A stretch of DNA of 64,000 nt from Symsagittifera roscoffensis (taxonomy: Eukaryota; Xenacoelomorpha; Acoela; Convolutidae), in assembly GCF_963678635.1 (NCBI RefSeq), contig NC_087064.1, positions 82,579,847 through 82,643,846 on the forward strand, read 5' to 3'. This document shows positions 28,900 through 42,133 of the stretch, in pieces. The notes beneath the pieces are model-generated. The model saw nothing but the letters and a program-made list of their open reading frames with translations. It did not search any database and was not told the DNA's origin. Both the position numbers and the translations under genes were made by a program. Positions within the stretch are counted from its first letter, which is position 1. Each line of letters opens with the position of its first letter.

Positions 28900-31800
28900 G
28901 AGGGAAATTGCCCTGTAATTTCTCAGGTAAAATCTCAGGTATTGGTTAATTTTTTTGCCGCAGATGATCTAAACAAAAAAAAGTTCATACGTGTAGAGTT
29001 TAAAGTTAGTCCCAAATTGTGTTTTAATTGGAATCATGTTGAGACAATGATACAAAATTTTGAATGAAATGTGGATTTTTCCATAATTTTATTTCAAAAA
29101 ACTGAAATATGACAAAATTTTCCTCGGAAGCAGGTTATACATAGTTCCCAATACCAAAGGGAAAGCTCATAATGGCTTCAAATTTTCAGAAAATTCCAAA
29201 AAATGAAACTTTTGTGAAAAGTTGCAAAAATTTAAAGTGTTTGAAAAAAGTTGCGAAAATTTCGAGTTTCTAGAAAAAAATTTGCAGAAATATCAAAATT
29301 TTGACTGATTTCTTGTTGCTTCTGATCTAAATGAAAAAACATACTTACGTGCAGAGTTTTAATTTCAGGCTGAGTTTAAATTTAATTGAAATGAGTTTGA
29401 GACAATGATAAAAAATTTTGAAAAAAAATAAACAGATTTTTCCAAAATTTTCTCTTAAAATATTGAAATACGATAAAGTTTACCATATTTTGAGCTGAAA
29501 AGCGGGTTTTATAATGCTCTGAACACTAAAAGGAAAGCTCATATTAGCTGAATCAATATTCAAACTTCCGATATATCTGGAAAATTGTGAAGTTGATCGT
29601 AATTTTTGAGAAAATAAAGTGAAAATTAATCAAATCTATTGAAAATTATCCATTTTTAAACATTTACTTGTGTCTGAGAAACGTTTGACGTTGAAAATAA
29701 TGAAACTTGGATCAATTAGGAAAACTGAACATTTAATGCAAAATTTATTGAAAAGAGGGTAGGTTTTTCCGAAAATTATAATAGATATTGGATGAAATTC
29801 AACAAAATCTTCTTCATAACTGATGATTAACTCTCTATTGCCTCTACTACATAATTTTCATATTTTTCCATAATAATGTTCTATATTTTAAAGTTGTTCT
29901 TACTTTCTGCTGAAAACATTTTTTTGCCATAGCACTCACTTTGCAAGAAAATTTAGTCAGAAGTGGTGAATGTCGTAGGAAAACAGTATCAATTGAACAA
30001 ACATTTTGTTGGCAGACATGAAATTAGCACTGAGAACGTCTACAAAAAACTGTTCAGTTGCTACAAAAACCATCTAAGAAAAATCTTGAGATCATTAAAT
30101 ATCATTTTTCTTGCAAAAGATTTGTTAAATCGTTTAAATTCTTGATTTTTTGGGAATTTTTCTCAAAATCCTTAAGTGAGAAACAATCAATCCTAATTGA
30201 AGCATTCACAACCATATTTTGAAATTGAGAAAATAAAGATGAGTTTTTATGTTGTGTTTTTGGAACAAGTTAAGAATAGCTCTTTTGACGTGACATAATC
30301 TGAAAACCTTCGGAAGTAGAAAAACGCAGGGTAACCTAATAGAAAAACGCGGGGAAACATCTAAAAACTTCTAAAAGAACGCTTCCTAGAAAAATCGATT
30401 CTGAAAAGAAAATCGAGGAGCAAACTGTAACAATTGAATAATCTTGCGAATTCTATTAAGCAAAAACTCTATAGTTCTACCTATTTTTCTAATTGAAAAA
30501 AAAATTGGAGCTAAACAAAACAAAATCTATACTGTGTGTCTGACTGAAACTTTTCATGATAAATTTCATATAATTAACATCTGTTTCTGCGAAATTAACA
30601 GTTTGTTTAGGAATTTCCAGCAAGCTCCATTTTATTTTCTCTAGAAATCTTTCCACATCAAGCTTTTTTTCCATCCAAAATAATGAAGAATAGATCTTGA
30701 AAGCAAATTTTCGATTTATCATCGTTCAAAAGATGTCAGAGTTGGGTTTACTTCACAAAAAAAAACCTCAAACCATCTGAAATTTTTTAATCTAAAATTA
30801 TTAATTATTATAAAATTTTTCTACAAATAACACAAATTAGCAAATTAAATTGCTAATATTCTTGATTTTTGTAGGATGTTTTCTCAGAAACGCCTAAGTG
30901 AGAAAGAATCGCTACTAGTTGAAGCATTATAGTGCATATGTGACAATTGAGAATATAAAGCCGTATTTTTACGTTGTGTTTTTGGAACAAGCTAAGAACA
31001 GCTCTACTGGTTATATTCTAAAAAACTTCGGAAGTAGAAACACGCAAGGGAACCTAATAATAGTTTCTGCACTATCTAAAAACTTCAAGAAGAACATTTC
31101 TTAAAAATTTAATTTAGAAAAGGAAATCAACGAAAATACTGTAAAAATTGAATCAATTTGCGAATTAAGTTAGGCAAAAAAACTCTATAGTTCTACCTAA
31201 CTTTCTAATTGAAAAAAAAATGAAGCTAACCGGAACAAAACCTATACAGTGTGTCTGATTGAAATTCTTCATGTGAATTTTCCTATAATTAACATCTGGT
31301 TCTGCTAAAAACAGTTTGCCTAGAACTTTCCAGCAAGCTCCATGTTATTTTTCTCTGAAAAGTTTTCCACATCAAAATTTTTTTTCATCCAAAATAATGA
31401 AATATAGATTTTGAAAGCAAATTTTTGATTTATGCTTCGTTTATCATCTTAATTTATCAAACGATATCCCAGTTGAGTTTAGTTTACAAAAAATATCCTC
31501 AAAACATCTGAATTTTTGTTCTAAAAAAATTAAATAATATCAAAATTTCTAATAAAAAACACATAAATAAAAATCTTTGAGACTTTTCCGTTTGGATTTT
31601 TTCTCAAGATATAATTTATAAGCTAAATGTTAGTGAAACTATCTCAAAATTCTAATGAATTAAACTGTTTTTCTATCTCAAGTTATTATTGTCTCAGTTT
31701 TTTTTAATCTACTATCTTCCAGTTTAATCCAATTTGAAAATAAATGTACTTGAAAATTGAATTTTAGATGGAAAAATTAACCATTTTAACGAGCGTTCAA

Positions 31801-32600
31801 AAATCCGAAGCAAAGTTAAAAACATTAAGCCCCCTGCTACCAATCTTCAAATAATTTTCTCAAGCTGATAACTCTATGTTGCTGTTTCAACTCTGAATTT
31901 TTATAATGAAGTAAAATTTTGGTTGAGAAAGATATATTTTAAAATCTTGAAATTATCAAAAGTTAGCAAAAACATACAGTTTTTCTTCTCTAGGTCAGTT
32001 ATCACTTTTTTTGAAACCGTCGAAAAAAACAGAAGAAAACCATAATTTTTAATAAATCAACCCCATTTTATCTGCTTGAAAACGCTCTACACTATGAACA
32101 CTTTTACAAGCACTCAACAAGGAAAACTTTAAAATGGTAACTAGGCAACATCTTTCAATTAGTCAAGGATTTATAAGTATCCAGTTAGTTAAAATTTTTC
32201 AAAAAAAACTTAACCACTCATTAGCGTATGTTATGATTTTTTACTACAAATTTAGATCAACAAAATCTCAGCAAGCTTGCAACCAATCGAGTTTTTCTGT
32301 AGATTAAAAATTTTCGATTCGATTTCCAATGAAAGTTTCAAGACAATTTGAACTCAATTGTTGCTGGTTTTATCATCAACCAGAATCTCTAAATAAAACA
32401 ATAAATGATGGATCGAGAATTAAGATGAAAAAACTGTATTATTTTTAATAGAATTTTTCAAATTTGTCACACTTGTATAGATTTTTCAGATTCAGTAAAT
32501 TTTATTTTTCATAATAATTTCTATGGTTAAAAGGAAAAGATATTAATTTAAGACTGCTGAGCACATAATTTAACATTATGTTGACAAGAAGAATGCTTCT
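28900..32600. other. Non-coding part of the left arm
   Basis: AT-rich sequence with repeated GAAAATTTTT-type words. 30.2-30.9 and 30.9-31.6 kb are tandem diverged copies (both run through TTACGTTGTGTTTTTGGAACAAG or a close variant). I see no gene; open frames such as 29963-30145 and 30444-30644 lack any family feature. Confidence 0.6.
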
Positions 32601-32619
32601 CCTTGATATGATTAGTGAG

Positions 32620-32817
32620 TTACTCTTCACTATACCTATAAAAGTTACACTTCGAACACTTCAAAACAACACAGTGTCTACGATGTCTTGACAAATCTTT
32701 ACGTGTGTATTTAATACCACATTCAAGACATGCAACTCTTTCGTTCCTATTCAGTGGCGGCATCTCAATAAGTAAAAAAAGAAATTGAGAAGAAATGAGA
32801 GATTTAGAATGTCCCAT
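32620..32817 (-). pseudogene. Two-finger zinc module, copy 1
   Basis: Starts MPPLNRNERVACLECG and contains two Cys/His fingers: C-x2-C...H-x5-C, then C-x2-C (CSKC) leading toward a TNHIKEKH end. In this copy the frame runs into a stop after YRYSEE, before the last His pair. The MPPLNRN...-type opening resembles the N-terminal zinc module of large DNA-polymerase-B-like proteins of invertebrate Maverick/Polinton-type elements; I hold this from memory and only as a suggestion. No polymerase is seen here. Confidence 0.55.
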
Positions 32818-32949
32818 TTTTTTTTAGAAAAGAAGAGTTGAATATCCTCAAAAAATGAAGAAAAATAAAAAAAACAGCAAGTTTATTAGCTAATTGTTTT
32901 TAACATGAAAGAAAATCAGTTTGGATATCATTCTATTTGGTGGAGCTGA

Positions 32950-33080
32950 TTAAAAATGATACAATGTAACTATGGAGTTTTCAAAAGTTTTGATATCAAC
33001 CAATCAGAATCAGGAACATTACTCGTCATCTTTTTTGATATCAACCAATCAGAATCAAGCTTTTTTAGATCAGAACAAAA
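32950..33080. repeat. Short repeats GATATCAACCAATCAGAATCA
   Basis: The word TTGATATCAACCAATCAG occurs twice in this arm and, inverted, near 40095-40180 and 41835-41910. It lies next to the zinc modules in all copies and so belongs to the repeat unit. Confidence 0.7.
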
Positions 33081-33147
33081 CGATTTTCATGAAACTTCCT
33101 AATCAATCAATTTTTTTGAAATTTTCCTAGATAAATAACATATACAT

Positions 33148-33588
33148 TTGACAGCAAAGTTAGATTTCCAGTCTGATTTATATATATTTTTTCAATACTC
33201 ACTTCGAAATTTGAAACTTCGGTCAAAATTTTTTCGATTTCTTCTATTTCTAACCAGTGGAAAAGAAATTACCAAAAAATACATTTTTATTATTTTCTTT
33301 TTGATAGATTGTAACATAAACAACTGGAAGTTTTTAAATTTGGATACTCGATTAGAGAATATTCTGACAAATCTAGAAAAAAACAGTAATCGAAATGTTG
33401 TTCCTTTTCTTTCACTTTTGTTTCATGTGCTTGTTTATGGTAATGACCTCATTCTTCAAATAGAAGTGACGTCACCAACCACGAAGTTTTCCTTTTATGG
33501 TAATGATGTCATCGCCTACGTTATTCCTTCGAAATTTCTGGAGTTTTCCAGTAAAATTTTCAACCCATCAGAAATAAGCAGTTTCTAG
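33148..33588 (+). other. Open frame of 146 codons inside the left arm, unrecognised
   Basis: Hydrophobic, Phe/Leu/Ile-rich reading with no motif. The mirrored sequence in the right arm (41340-41753) does not keep this frame, which argues against selection for a protein. I regard it as chance. Confidence 0.2.
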
Positions 33589-34319
33589 ACATAACTGTGC
33601 ATTAAAAATAATGATTATTTGAAGAAAAATTAGTTAAAAACATTCGAATTTCCTATAGTTACTCTACAAAAAAAAAATAGGCCGTAAGATTTCCTTATTG
33701 AGGAAATAGGTGTTGATTCTTGATTTTTTCAAAATTTTTTGGACGTTTATCTTATCTAAAATAGAGTTCTCCTTTTGAGTAAAGGTCTCTTCAGGCAAAC
33801 TAACTAAATCAAAGAGTTTAATTTGGAACCGAGTATTGAGTATTGAGTATTTTACAAGCACTCAACAAGGAAAACTTTAAAATGGTAGCTAGGCAAAATC
33901 TTTCAATTAGTCAAGGGTTGATAAGTATCCAGTTACTTACAATTTTTCAACCAATACTTAGCCAGTCATTAGCGTATGTTATGATTTTTTATTACAAATT
34001 TAGATCAACAAAATCTCAGCAAGCTTGCAACCAATCGAGTTTTTCTGTAGATTAAAAATTTTCGGTTCGATTTTCAATGAAAGTTTCACGACAATTTGAA
34101 CTCAATTGTTGCTGGTTTTATCATCAACCAGAATCTCTGAATAAAAGAATAAATAATAGATCAAGAATTAAGATGAGAAACTGTAATAGTCTTACTAGAT
34201 TTTTTCAAATTTGTCACACTTGTATAGTTTTTTCAGATTTAGTAAATTTCATTTCTCATAATAATTTCTGTGTTTAAAAGGAAAAGATATTAATTTAAGA
34301 CTGCTGAGCACATAATTTA

Positions 34320-34510
34320 ATATTATGTTGACAAGAAGAATGCTTCTCCTTGATATGATTAGTGAGTTCCTCGCTACTATACCTATAAAAGTTACACTTC
34401 GAACACTTCAAAACTCCACAGTGTCTACGATGTCTTGACGAATCTTAACGTGTGTACTCACTGCCACATTCAAGACATGCAATTATTTCGTTTCAATTCA
34501 GTGACGGCAT
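34320..34510 (-). pseudogene. Two-finger zinc module, copy 2 (degenerate)
   Basis: Same module as copy 1. The opening has become MPSLN-stop, and a second stop replaces a Lys/Arg codon in the first finger. The second finger with CSKCNFYRY and ELTNHIKEKH is still readable. Copies 1 and 2 are direct repeats (about 1.7 kb apart) within the left arm. Confidence 0.65.
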
Positions 34511-35417
34511 CTCAATAAGTAAATAAAAAAATTGAGAAAAACTTGGTGATTTAGAAAGTCCCAATTTTTTTTAGCTAGGAAGAGTTGAACAGCCTCAAAA
34601 AATGAATAAAAGTGAAAAAAGCAGCAAATTTGCTAACCAATTGTTTTTAACACGAAAGAAAATTAGAGTGGACATCATCTTACTTGATCAAGCTGAAATA
34701 AAATTGATACAAGGTAACCATGGAGTTTTCAAAAGTTTTGAAAGGAACCAATCAGAATCGAGCATTAATTATAGAAACTTTGAAATTAATCAAAAAGTCG
34801 TACGATAAAATGTCAAAGACTCTTTTTATTCTCTACTCAATTCGCAAACTTGTAAGAACCCAGCAAAGGTCATTGATTCTTCATTTCTTTAAGGATTTTC
34901 AAAGGATTTGGAAAAGGATTTCCAAAGATTTGCTTCGAAAAATTCATCAATTTTGAGCTACCCTCTCAAATCTACATCAAAATCAAAGAACTTGACTATC
35001 TACTGAAAAATTAGCAATTTCTCAATGGTTACCTACAAAAAATTCAATTGATTTGATAATAAAACTTGCAGAGATGCAACTTGACCTACTTTTTTTTCTT
35101 TTGTTATTTATGGTCATTCATTTTTGCGATTGCTTTTGTGAATATTTTTACTTGTTTGGAAAACTTAATTTCTTAAAAGGTGAAATTGTTTTTTATTGGT
35201 TAGGACAACTTAAAATTTCCGTGATCGAAAACGAGAAAATGTCAAAAACGCCCTAAGTGGAACTTTATTTTGATGGGATACATTTTTAAATCAGAATTTC
35301 CTTAAAAGGAAGCTAAAATCTGATTGAATACGACTACCGACCATTAACAAAAAATCTATTCTTATTGGTTAAACCCACACAATTGAGTTGAAGGTACACC
35401 TCACTCTTAAGTAAAAG

Positions 35418-35633
35418 TTATTCTCTTTGCAGCTTAACTACCGTCAACAACCTCCCTCTCAACTGTAAATTAATCTTTCTTTTTAATCTGCGTCTTTTAG
35501 TCAACTTATTGCTGAAAATGATCTTCTCAGTGCGAAACAGCAACCTTATGTACTCGGTTGAATTTTCGCCTGATCTGGTACAAATCCAAGTGCGATAAAC
35601 AGTCTCTGGAGTTTTTTTGGCACAAATGGACAT
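35418..35633 (-). pseudogene. Short basic open frame, unrecognised
   Basis: 71 codons, starting MSICAKKTPETVYRTW, then STEYIRLLFRTEKIIFSN and a strongly basic tail. On the opposite strand the same DNA reads SVRNSNLMYSVEFSPDLVQ in an open frame, so the true coding strand is uncertain. The higher GC content compared with its flanks suggests former coding sequence. Confidence 0.3.
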
Positions 35634-37008
35634 CCCAATCTAAGTGTGGCACATGGTGGAGGTGATGCAAAGAGATTTCAACGAGCATCATTTGACGCAA
35701 GTTCCCATCACAGAAAACCTACTTGGAACCATGAATATGATAGAGTAAGTTAATTTGCCGTTTTTGCATATGCAGAAGGAAAAAGAAGTTAGGTTTTGCA
35801 TATGTTTCCTAAAAAAACACAAAAAAATGCATCTTACACAAAAGTTTCATGAAAACTTTTAATTAACTGTTAACTTTTAATGAAAACTCTGAGTTAATTA
35901 TCGCACACGTGTTAAAAAATACAAAGTTATTCGTTGAAAAACAATTGAAAATGTTTTTATAACAAATACTCAACTATGAATAATAAAAACTATTTGAAAA
36001 AGCTAAGCCAAGAGTCTGTCATGATCCCCGACAGAGCTAGGAGGTGTCTTTTGACTTCTTTAGGCAAAAAAAAAATTCCACGTCTAGACATTTTATTTTT
36101 TATAGAACAGTAAAAATTATGGAAAAATTCCATCAGAGAAATTGACATTCAGTTAGCTTCTAGATTCTTCTAAATATTATAATCTGCACAATAACTCCTA
36201 GAATTTTTTCTCAAGAACTTATACTTCATTTTTTAAAAAATTTTCTGATTCTTCTAAATTCTAGAAATATTCATTAAAAAATTAACCAATCAGAATTCCA
36301 GAACAAATTCTAAGGTAATGAGATTGATGAAAAAATTTGTGGATTAAATATTTTTCTACTACTTCGTTTAAAATTAAAAACGATACTCAATCAAAGTTCT
36401 GATTATTAGGAGTAGCTTTCAAGAAATTTCTTTTTTTTTAGAAAACCGGTCAAAATTAGCTTCAGGTCAACAAAAAATCTTTTTCTATATGAACTCTTAA
36501 CTCTTAACTAAAAGAAAACTGTTGCAATTTTTTTCTACTTTTTCAGATATTTTATACATTTTTAAATAATGCATGCAAAATTTACTTTAAGCTGGTAATA
36601 GGATACAGCTGAAAAAAAAAGTTTCATTTTATTTGAAAATCTCCTACAGTTCAGTTCATTTTATCAACATGAGTAAAATTCTCAGATGAAGTGGAAATCT
36701 AAACCAATCATGATAGAATGAGCGAGTTACTGCATCCAGTTCGAAATTGGAACAGAAACAGTCAAGATTCTCAAACTTATTAAAATATCCCTCTCTAGTG
36801 AGCAAATTATCATAAAACTTTCAATATTGAGAGAACTCGAAAGTAACAGAACTAGAGAATTTAGAAACGAATTGGCCATTTCTAAGTCACCTTCGAGAAA
36901 AAAAAACACTGATTTTCATATGATTCAACTAAAAATGATTTTGATGAAATTGTGGATCTGGGATACCGAAATAGTTTTCATTTGCTTACATTTGAACATT
37001 TATTAACA

Positions 37009-37236
37009 ATGACTATTTTTGAAGAAATGGTTGATTTTGACATCTTCTACAGAGATCCGAAGAAGTTTTTCAGTCCATTAAGAGTTTCCCTGCATGATTA
37101 GCGAAAACTTGAAACAATTCGTGATAGAAGGTACATGAAAGAAAAATTGAAGGTTAAACAGAATAACTTATCTCTGCTGAGAAGAAAACATGGTGTGACC
37201 CATGAAGAAGAAAGTGACAATGAACTCAAAAGTTAG
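37009..37236 (+). pseudogene. Charged ORF broken by one stop, unrecognised
   Basis: Reads MTIFEEMVDFDIFYRDPKK...LHD, an in-frame TAG at 37099-37101, then a Lys/Arg/Glu-rich part (RRYMKEKLKVKQNN, HEEESDNELKS) to TAG at 37234-37236. The composition, and one stop only in 75 codons, suggest a recently lost gene piece. No family assigned. Confidence 0.4.
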
Positions 37237-38293
37237 CTCAACTTTTGTTTGAAATCACTTTTTTTTTACAAATTTATCAATATTTCTTATTTGTTTTCAA
37301 AACAAAATTTTGTTTTTTATTTAAATTTTATGTTCCTAAACCAAAATTGAATTTTCAAAAACTTGTCTGTGCAAACTTTTAAGAGCACATTTGAAGACAA
37401 TTGATCAATTCTATCACAAAACTTACATAATCACTAGTTACAGATCCGTAAACATCAAAAAAACAACCAATTAATATAAAGTAATATGAGTCACAGTTTG
37501 AGTTTCGAACCTTTTTGAATTCTTTCTAAAAATGCTGAGACCAGAAATTGCGTAGAGGCAAGTTTTTAATTAGAACTTGGATAATTTTTTTTGAACTTTT
37601 TCCGAACGAGTCGTTTCCTTAATACAGCTGGTGTTTTTCCAGCTCCTTACCGTCGCAAACTATGCTGAACACCGCAACTAAGCTGATCGAATACTTCCTC
37701 ACTTGATGTAACAATACTGAAATAGAATCGGTGTTTCTACAAAGTGTAAAAACAATCAATTTCTTGTCAATATATACAAATATTTGTCAAATCTCTGAAA
37801 AAATTGGCTAAGAGGTGTTCCTTTCAAAATTAAATGAAACTTGCAACTTTCCCAGGAACAAAAAAAATTGTGAGTAGACGCGCAACAATCTTGGAGAACT
37901 ATGTATTTTTCGTAAAAGTTGTTGGAAACAGAAACAAATAATGGTTTTTTGTAATAATCTGAATAAAAACTGGGAAGAACTTAACACATAGCAGCTGCCA
38001 TTGGGAAGGATGATTTTTGCAGAAACTGGTGTATTTATATAGTAGTAGTAACGCCTACGCAACTTCATAGGAAAAATTTGTACAAAACCGTCCATGTTTG
38101 GTACTACTGCTTACTTCCATTTTCATATAATCTCAAAATTATTTCTCTCATTTCTCCTCAACTGATCATTTTGCTCGTCAAAAATGTACTCAAAAAAATA
38201 CTAGTCCCAAATATATTGAATTTTCAAAAAAAGATCAAGAATTGGGAGATTTGTTTGGTTCCAAAAATCCTACAAAAGGAAAATTGATTTTGA

Positions 38294-38894
38294 ACCCTGC
38301 TTTCAATTTTTTTTAAAATTATTGATTTTGGACAATTTGAAAAGTCCCAGCAAGTCTTTTTTAGTGAAAAAGAAGGAGAAGCAATATCGGCAATCCGGAT
38401 TACTGTTATGCACAATCCTGAAAACCTTGGACTCGTATCTATATATGAAGCCAAATCTGGCAAAGAATCATCTATGGATCAGGAGCTGGACATTTGTAAA
38501 AGAGTAAATGAAACAGCAACATACAACAAGATGACTCCTTGGACTCGTTCCTCTATTAGAATCCTATTCTGACAAAGACTCAACCATGGAGTAGGAACTT
38601 GCGAACTGCCATGTGGTGAAAGACGTAGCAACAAACAAGAAGATCAGGGTGTGTGTCACAATCAAGAAAAGGAGCGTGAACAAGCTACCCAACATTCAGA
38701 TTCGACTCTTCACTGCAATGGAAAATGAAGAGTTGAAGCAAGTTGCCTTTGTCAACTATACTTTGAACGAATTCAAAAAGTGTCCTAAATTTCGGGAGAA
38801 TTTATGTTTTTTGAGAACTGTAATGTACAATAAATTGTGTTATTCATGTTTTTTGTCTTTAATCATAATTGTAAGCCTCATTATTGCTTCGTAA
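38294..38894 (+). pseudogene. Repeat-containing ORF in two frames, unrecognised
   Basis: 38294-38572 is open and reads FGQFEKSQQVFFSEKEGEAI...; 38613-38894 is open in another frame (93 codons from ATG) and ends in a hydrophobic, membrane-like segment before the stop. The two frames meet in a tandem duplication of about 112 bp (units begin 38425 and 38537, both CCTTGGACTCGT). Since 112 is not a multiple of three, the duplication itself caused the frame break. One reading therefore likely describes a single former protein with a C-terminal membrane anchor. Confidence 0.45.
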
Positions 38895-39482
38895 TTTTTT
38901 GTATGTTTGGTAATTGAACTATTATTGGTTCAAATCTATTTTTTTTAAACTAAATTGCGCATTCAGAGCTACTATATTTGAAGAAAAGTCAGACAAAACA
39001 TACAATTTTATCAAAATTGACATAAAACAATCACCAATTATTAGTTAATTTTCCAGTATTTATTTGAAAAATTACAGAAAAACTCATTTAAATACTGTTT
39101 TATCAAAGTTAGTATATTTAATGTATATTTAGTTGAAAACATCATCATTATTTTTCGAATTTCTGAATTTCCTTAATTGTTTTCAGTTTTTTTGCCTTAA
39201 TTTGAGGTTTTGATTGGAGATTTGGTTTTCCTAAAAACTAATTAAACTTCAAGCAAACGAAAATCATTTTATGGTGGTTGTTATTACAAAATAATTTGAA
39301 AACGATTTAATATATCGAGTTTTTTCAAGTTTTTGTGTTGAATTCAGTAAAACGAATTGTTTCTATCAGAAGCGTTTTCATTGTCTGAAAAGGACATTTA
39401 TCAGATATTAAGGCTGAACATTTACAAAAAATTGAAAGAGTGGTGGACAAATGACGTTGTTTGAGATTGTATTAGTTTTAAC

Positions 39483-39806
39483 TTGTATAAAACACAGAAA
39501 GCTCAATATTTTGACATAAAGATAGAGAGGAAATTTCAGAAAAAAAAGAGTACTGCCAGATTTATCAACAATATTTTTTTTGAGAAGCGTTTACTCAGAT
39601 TGAGTGGTCGATCAGTAAAAAAAATAATGGAAGAGCCTGTGCAACAAAAATTGAAAACAAGGAACATCAATTCCATTACTGTTTTGGGTTTGATACAAAT
39701 ACAAAATATAGTTTTGTCAGAATATCTTTTAATCGATTATCCGAATTTGGAAAAACTTCGGTTGTTTATATTACAATCTACCAAAAAGAAAATGGTAAAA
39801 ATTTAA
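39483..39806 (+). pseudogene. Basic 107-codon frame, part of the repeated unit
   Basis: Its C-terminal part (LSEYLLIDYPNLEKLRLF..LQSTKKKMVKI) matches the frame starting at 41526 (IFSNRVSKFKNFQLFMLQYTKRKVIKM), so both are copies of one unit upstream of the zinc modules. A long Lys/Arg-rich N-terminal half precedes it here. Not recognised. Confidence 0.35.
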
Positions 39807-40402
39807 ATTTTGGTAATTTTTATTTTCATTAGTTTAAAATAGAACAAATTGAAAAACTTTGTTCAGAATTTAAAATTTTAAAGTGAGTATCGAAAAAATA
39901 TATATAAGCCAGACAAAAAATCTCAGTTTTGTGTCAAATGTATATGATAGTTATCTAGGAAAAATTCAAATATTGTTTAATTGGGAAGTGTCATAAGCAT
40001 AGTTTCGTTCTGATCTAATGAAGAATTTAAAATCTGTGAATATTTCATTCTTATTGATTGATATCAAAATTGTTGAAAAATCCGCCCTCATTAAAAGCTT
40101 GATTCTGATTCGTTGATATCAAAAAAGATAAACATTTGCTCATAAGTAATGCTCGATTCTGATTGGTTGATTTCAAAACTTTTGAAAACTCCATGGTTAC
40201 CTTTTATCAATTTTATTTCAGCTTGTTCAAGTAAGATGATATCCATTCTAATTTTCTTTCGTGTTAAAATCAATTGATTAACAAATTTGCTGCTTTTTTC
40301 ACTTTTATTCATTTTTTGAGGCTGTTCAACTCTTCCTAGCTAAACAAATTGGGACATTTTAAATCACCCAGGTTTTCTCAATTTCTTTATATATTTATTG
40401 GG

Positions 40403-40639
40403 ATGCTGTCACTGAATTGAAACGAAATAGTTGCATGTCTTGAATGTGGCAGTGAATACACACGTAAAGATTCGTCAAGACATTGTAGACGTTGTGGTGT
40501 TTTGAATTGTTCGAAGTGTAACTTTTATAGGTATAGTAGCGAGGAACTAACTAATCATATCAAGGAGAAGCATTCTTCTTGTCAATATAATGGTAAGTTA
40601 TGTGCTCAGCATTCTCAAATTAATATCTTTTCCTTTTAA
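40403..40639 (+). pseudogene. Two-finger zinc module, copy 3
   Basis: Starts MLSLN-stop-NEIVACLECG, then an intact run through both fingers: CLECG...SRHCRRCG and CSKCNFYRYSSEELTNHIKEKH, ending at TAA 40637-40639. It shares the MxSLN-stop lesion with copy 2, its mirror partner, so that lesion predates the inverted duplication. Confidence 0.65.
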
Positions 40640-42133
40640 ACACAGAAATTCTTATGAAAAATAAAATTTACTAAATCTGAAAAATCTATACAAGTGTGAC
40701 AAATTTAAAAAATTCTAGTAGGAATAAAACAGTTTTTTATCTTAATTCTTGATCTGTCATTTATTCTTTTATTCAGAGATTCTGATTGATGATAAAACCA
40801 GCAACAATTGAGTTCAAATTGTCGTGAAATTTTCATTGAAAATCGAACCGAAAACTTTTAATCTACAGAAAAAGTTGATTGGTTGCAAGCTTGCTGATAT
40901 TTTTTTGATCTAAATTTGTAGTAAAAAATCAAAACATACGCTAATGAGTGGAAAAGTATTTGTTGAAAAATTGTAAGTAACTGGATAGTTATAAATCCTT
41001 GAGTAATTGAAAGATTTTGCCTAGTTACCCTTTTAATGTTTCCGTTGTTGAGTGCTTGTAAAATACTCAATACTCAATACTCGGTTCCAAATTAAACTCT
41101 TTGATTGAGTTAGTTTGCCTGAAGAGACCTTTACTCAAAAGGAGAACTCTATTTTAGATGAGATAAACATCTAAAAAATTTTGAAAAAATTAAGAATCAA
41201 CATCTATTTCATCAATAAGGAAATCTTGCGGCCTATTTTCTTTTTTTATTTGTAGAGTAATTATAGGAAATTCGAATGTTTTTTAATTAACTTTTTTCAA
41301 ATAATCATTATTTTTAATGCACAGTTATGTCTAGAAACTGCTTAGTTCTGATGGGTTGAAAATTTTACTGGAAAATTCTGGAAATTTCGAAGGAATGACG
41401 TAAGCGATTACATCATAACCATTAAAGGAAAAATTCGAAGAATGACGTCATTACCATAAACGAGCAAGGAGAACAAAATTGAAAGAAAGGGAACAACATT
41501 TCGATTACTGTTTTAATCTAGATTTGTGAGAATATTCTCTAATCGAGTATCCAAATTTAAAAACTTCCAGTTGTTTATGTTACAATATACCAAGAGGAAA
41601 GTAATAAAAATGTATTTTTTGGTAATTTCTTTTTCACTGGTTAGAAAAAGAGGAAATCAAAAAAATTTTGACCGAGGTTTCAAATTTCGAAGTAAGTATA
41701 GAAAAATATATATAAATCAGACTGGAAATCTAACTTTGCTGTCAAATGTATAAGTTAATTATCTTGGAAAATTTCAAAAAAATTGATTGATTAGGAAGTT
41801 TTATGAAAATCATTTTGTTCTGATCTAAAAAAATTTGATTCTGATTGGTTGATATCAAAAAAGATGACGAGTAATGTTCCTGATTCTGATTGGTTGATAT
41901 CAAAACATTTGAAAAATCCATAGTTACATTGTATCATTTTTAATCAGCTCCATCAAATAGAATGATATCCATACTGATTTTCTTTCACGTTAAAAACAAT
42001 TAGCTAGTAAACTTGCTGTTTTTTTTTTTTCATTTTTCTTCATTTTTTGAGGCCTTTCAACTCTTCTTTTCTAAAAATATGAAACATTCTAATTCTCCCA
42101 TTTCTTCTCAATTTTTTTTCTTTACTTATTGAT

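Larger units (their letters stand above)
28595..34775. repeat. Left arm of a giant imperfect inverted repeat
   Basis: Reads in reverse complement as 40137-46482. Anchors, left to right arm: 28640-28880 with 46200-46440 (LINE-C RT); 28945 with 44340 (GCCGCAGATGATC); 32085-32105 with 42816-42832; 32817 with 42134 (zinc module ATG); 33843 with 41070; 34602 with 40312. Coordinate sums stay near 74,900-75,080 except between about 28.9 and 31.8 kb, where a ~0.7-kb tandem duplication in this arm (30.2-30.9 against 30.9-31.6 kb) and a ~1.8-kb insertion in the right arm shift them. Arms differ by many substitutions, so the structure is old. Confidence 0.85.
34776..40136. other. Unique centre of the inverted repeat
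   Basis: About 5.4 kb between the arms, AT-rich, with broken coding fragments listed separately (35418-35633, 37009-37236, 38294-38894, 39483-39806). None matches a family I can name with confidence. The rest (35.7-36.7, 37.3-38.2 and 38.9-39.4 kb) shows nothing. Confidence 0.5.
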
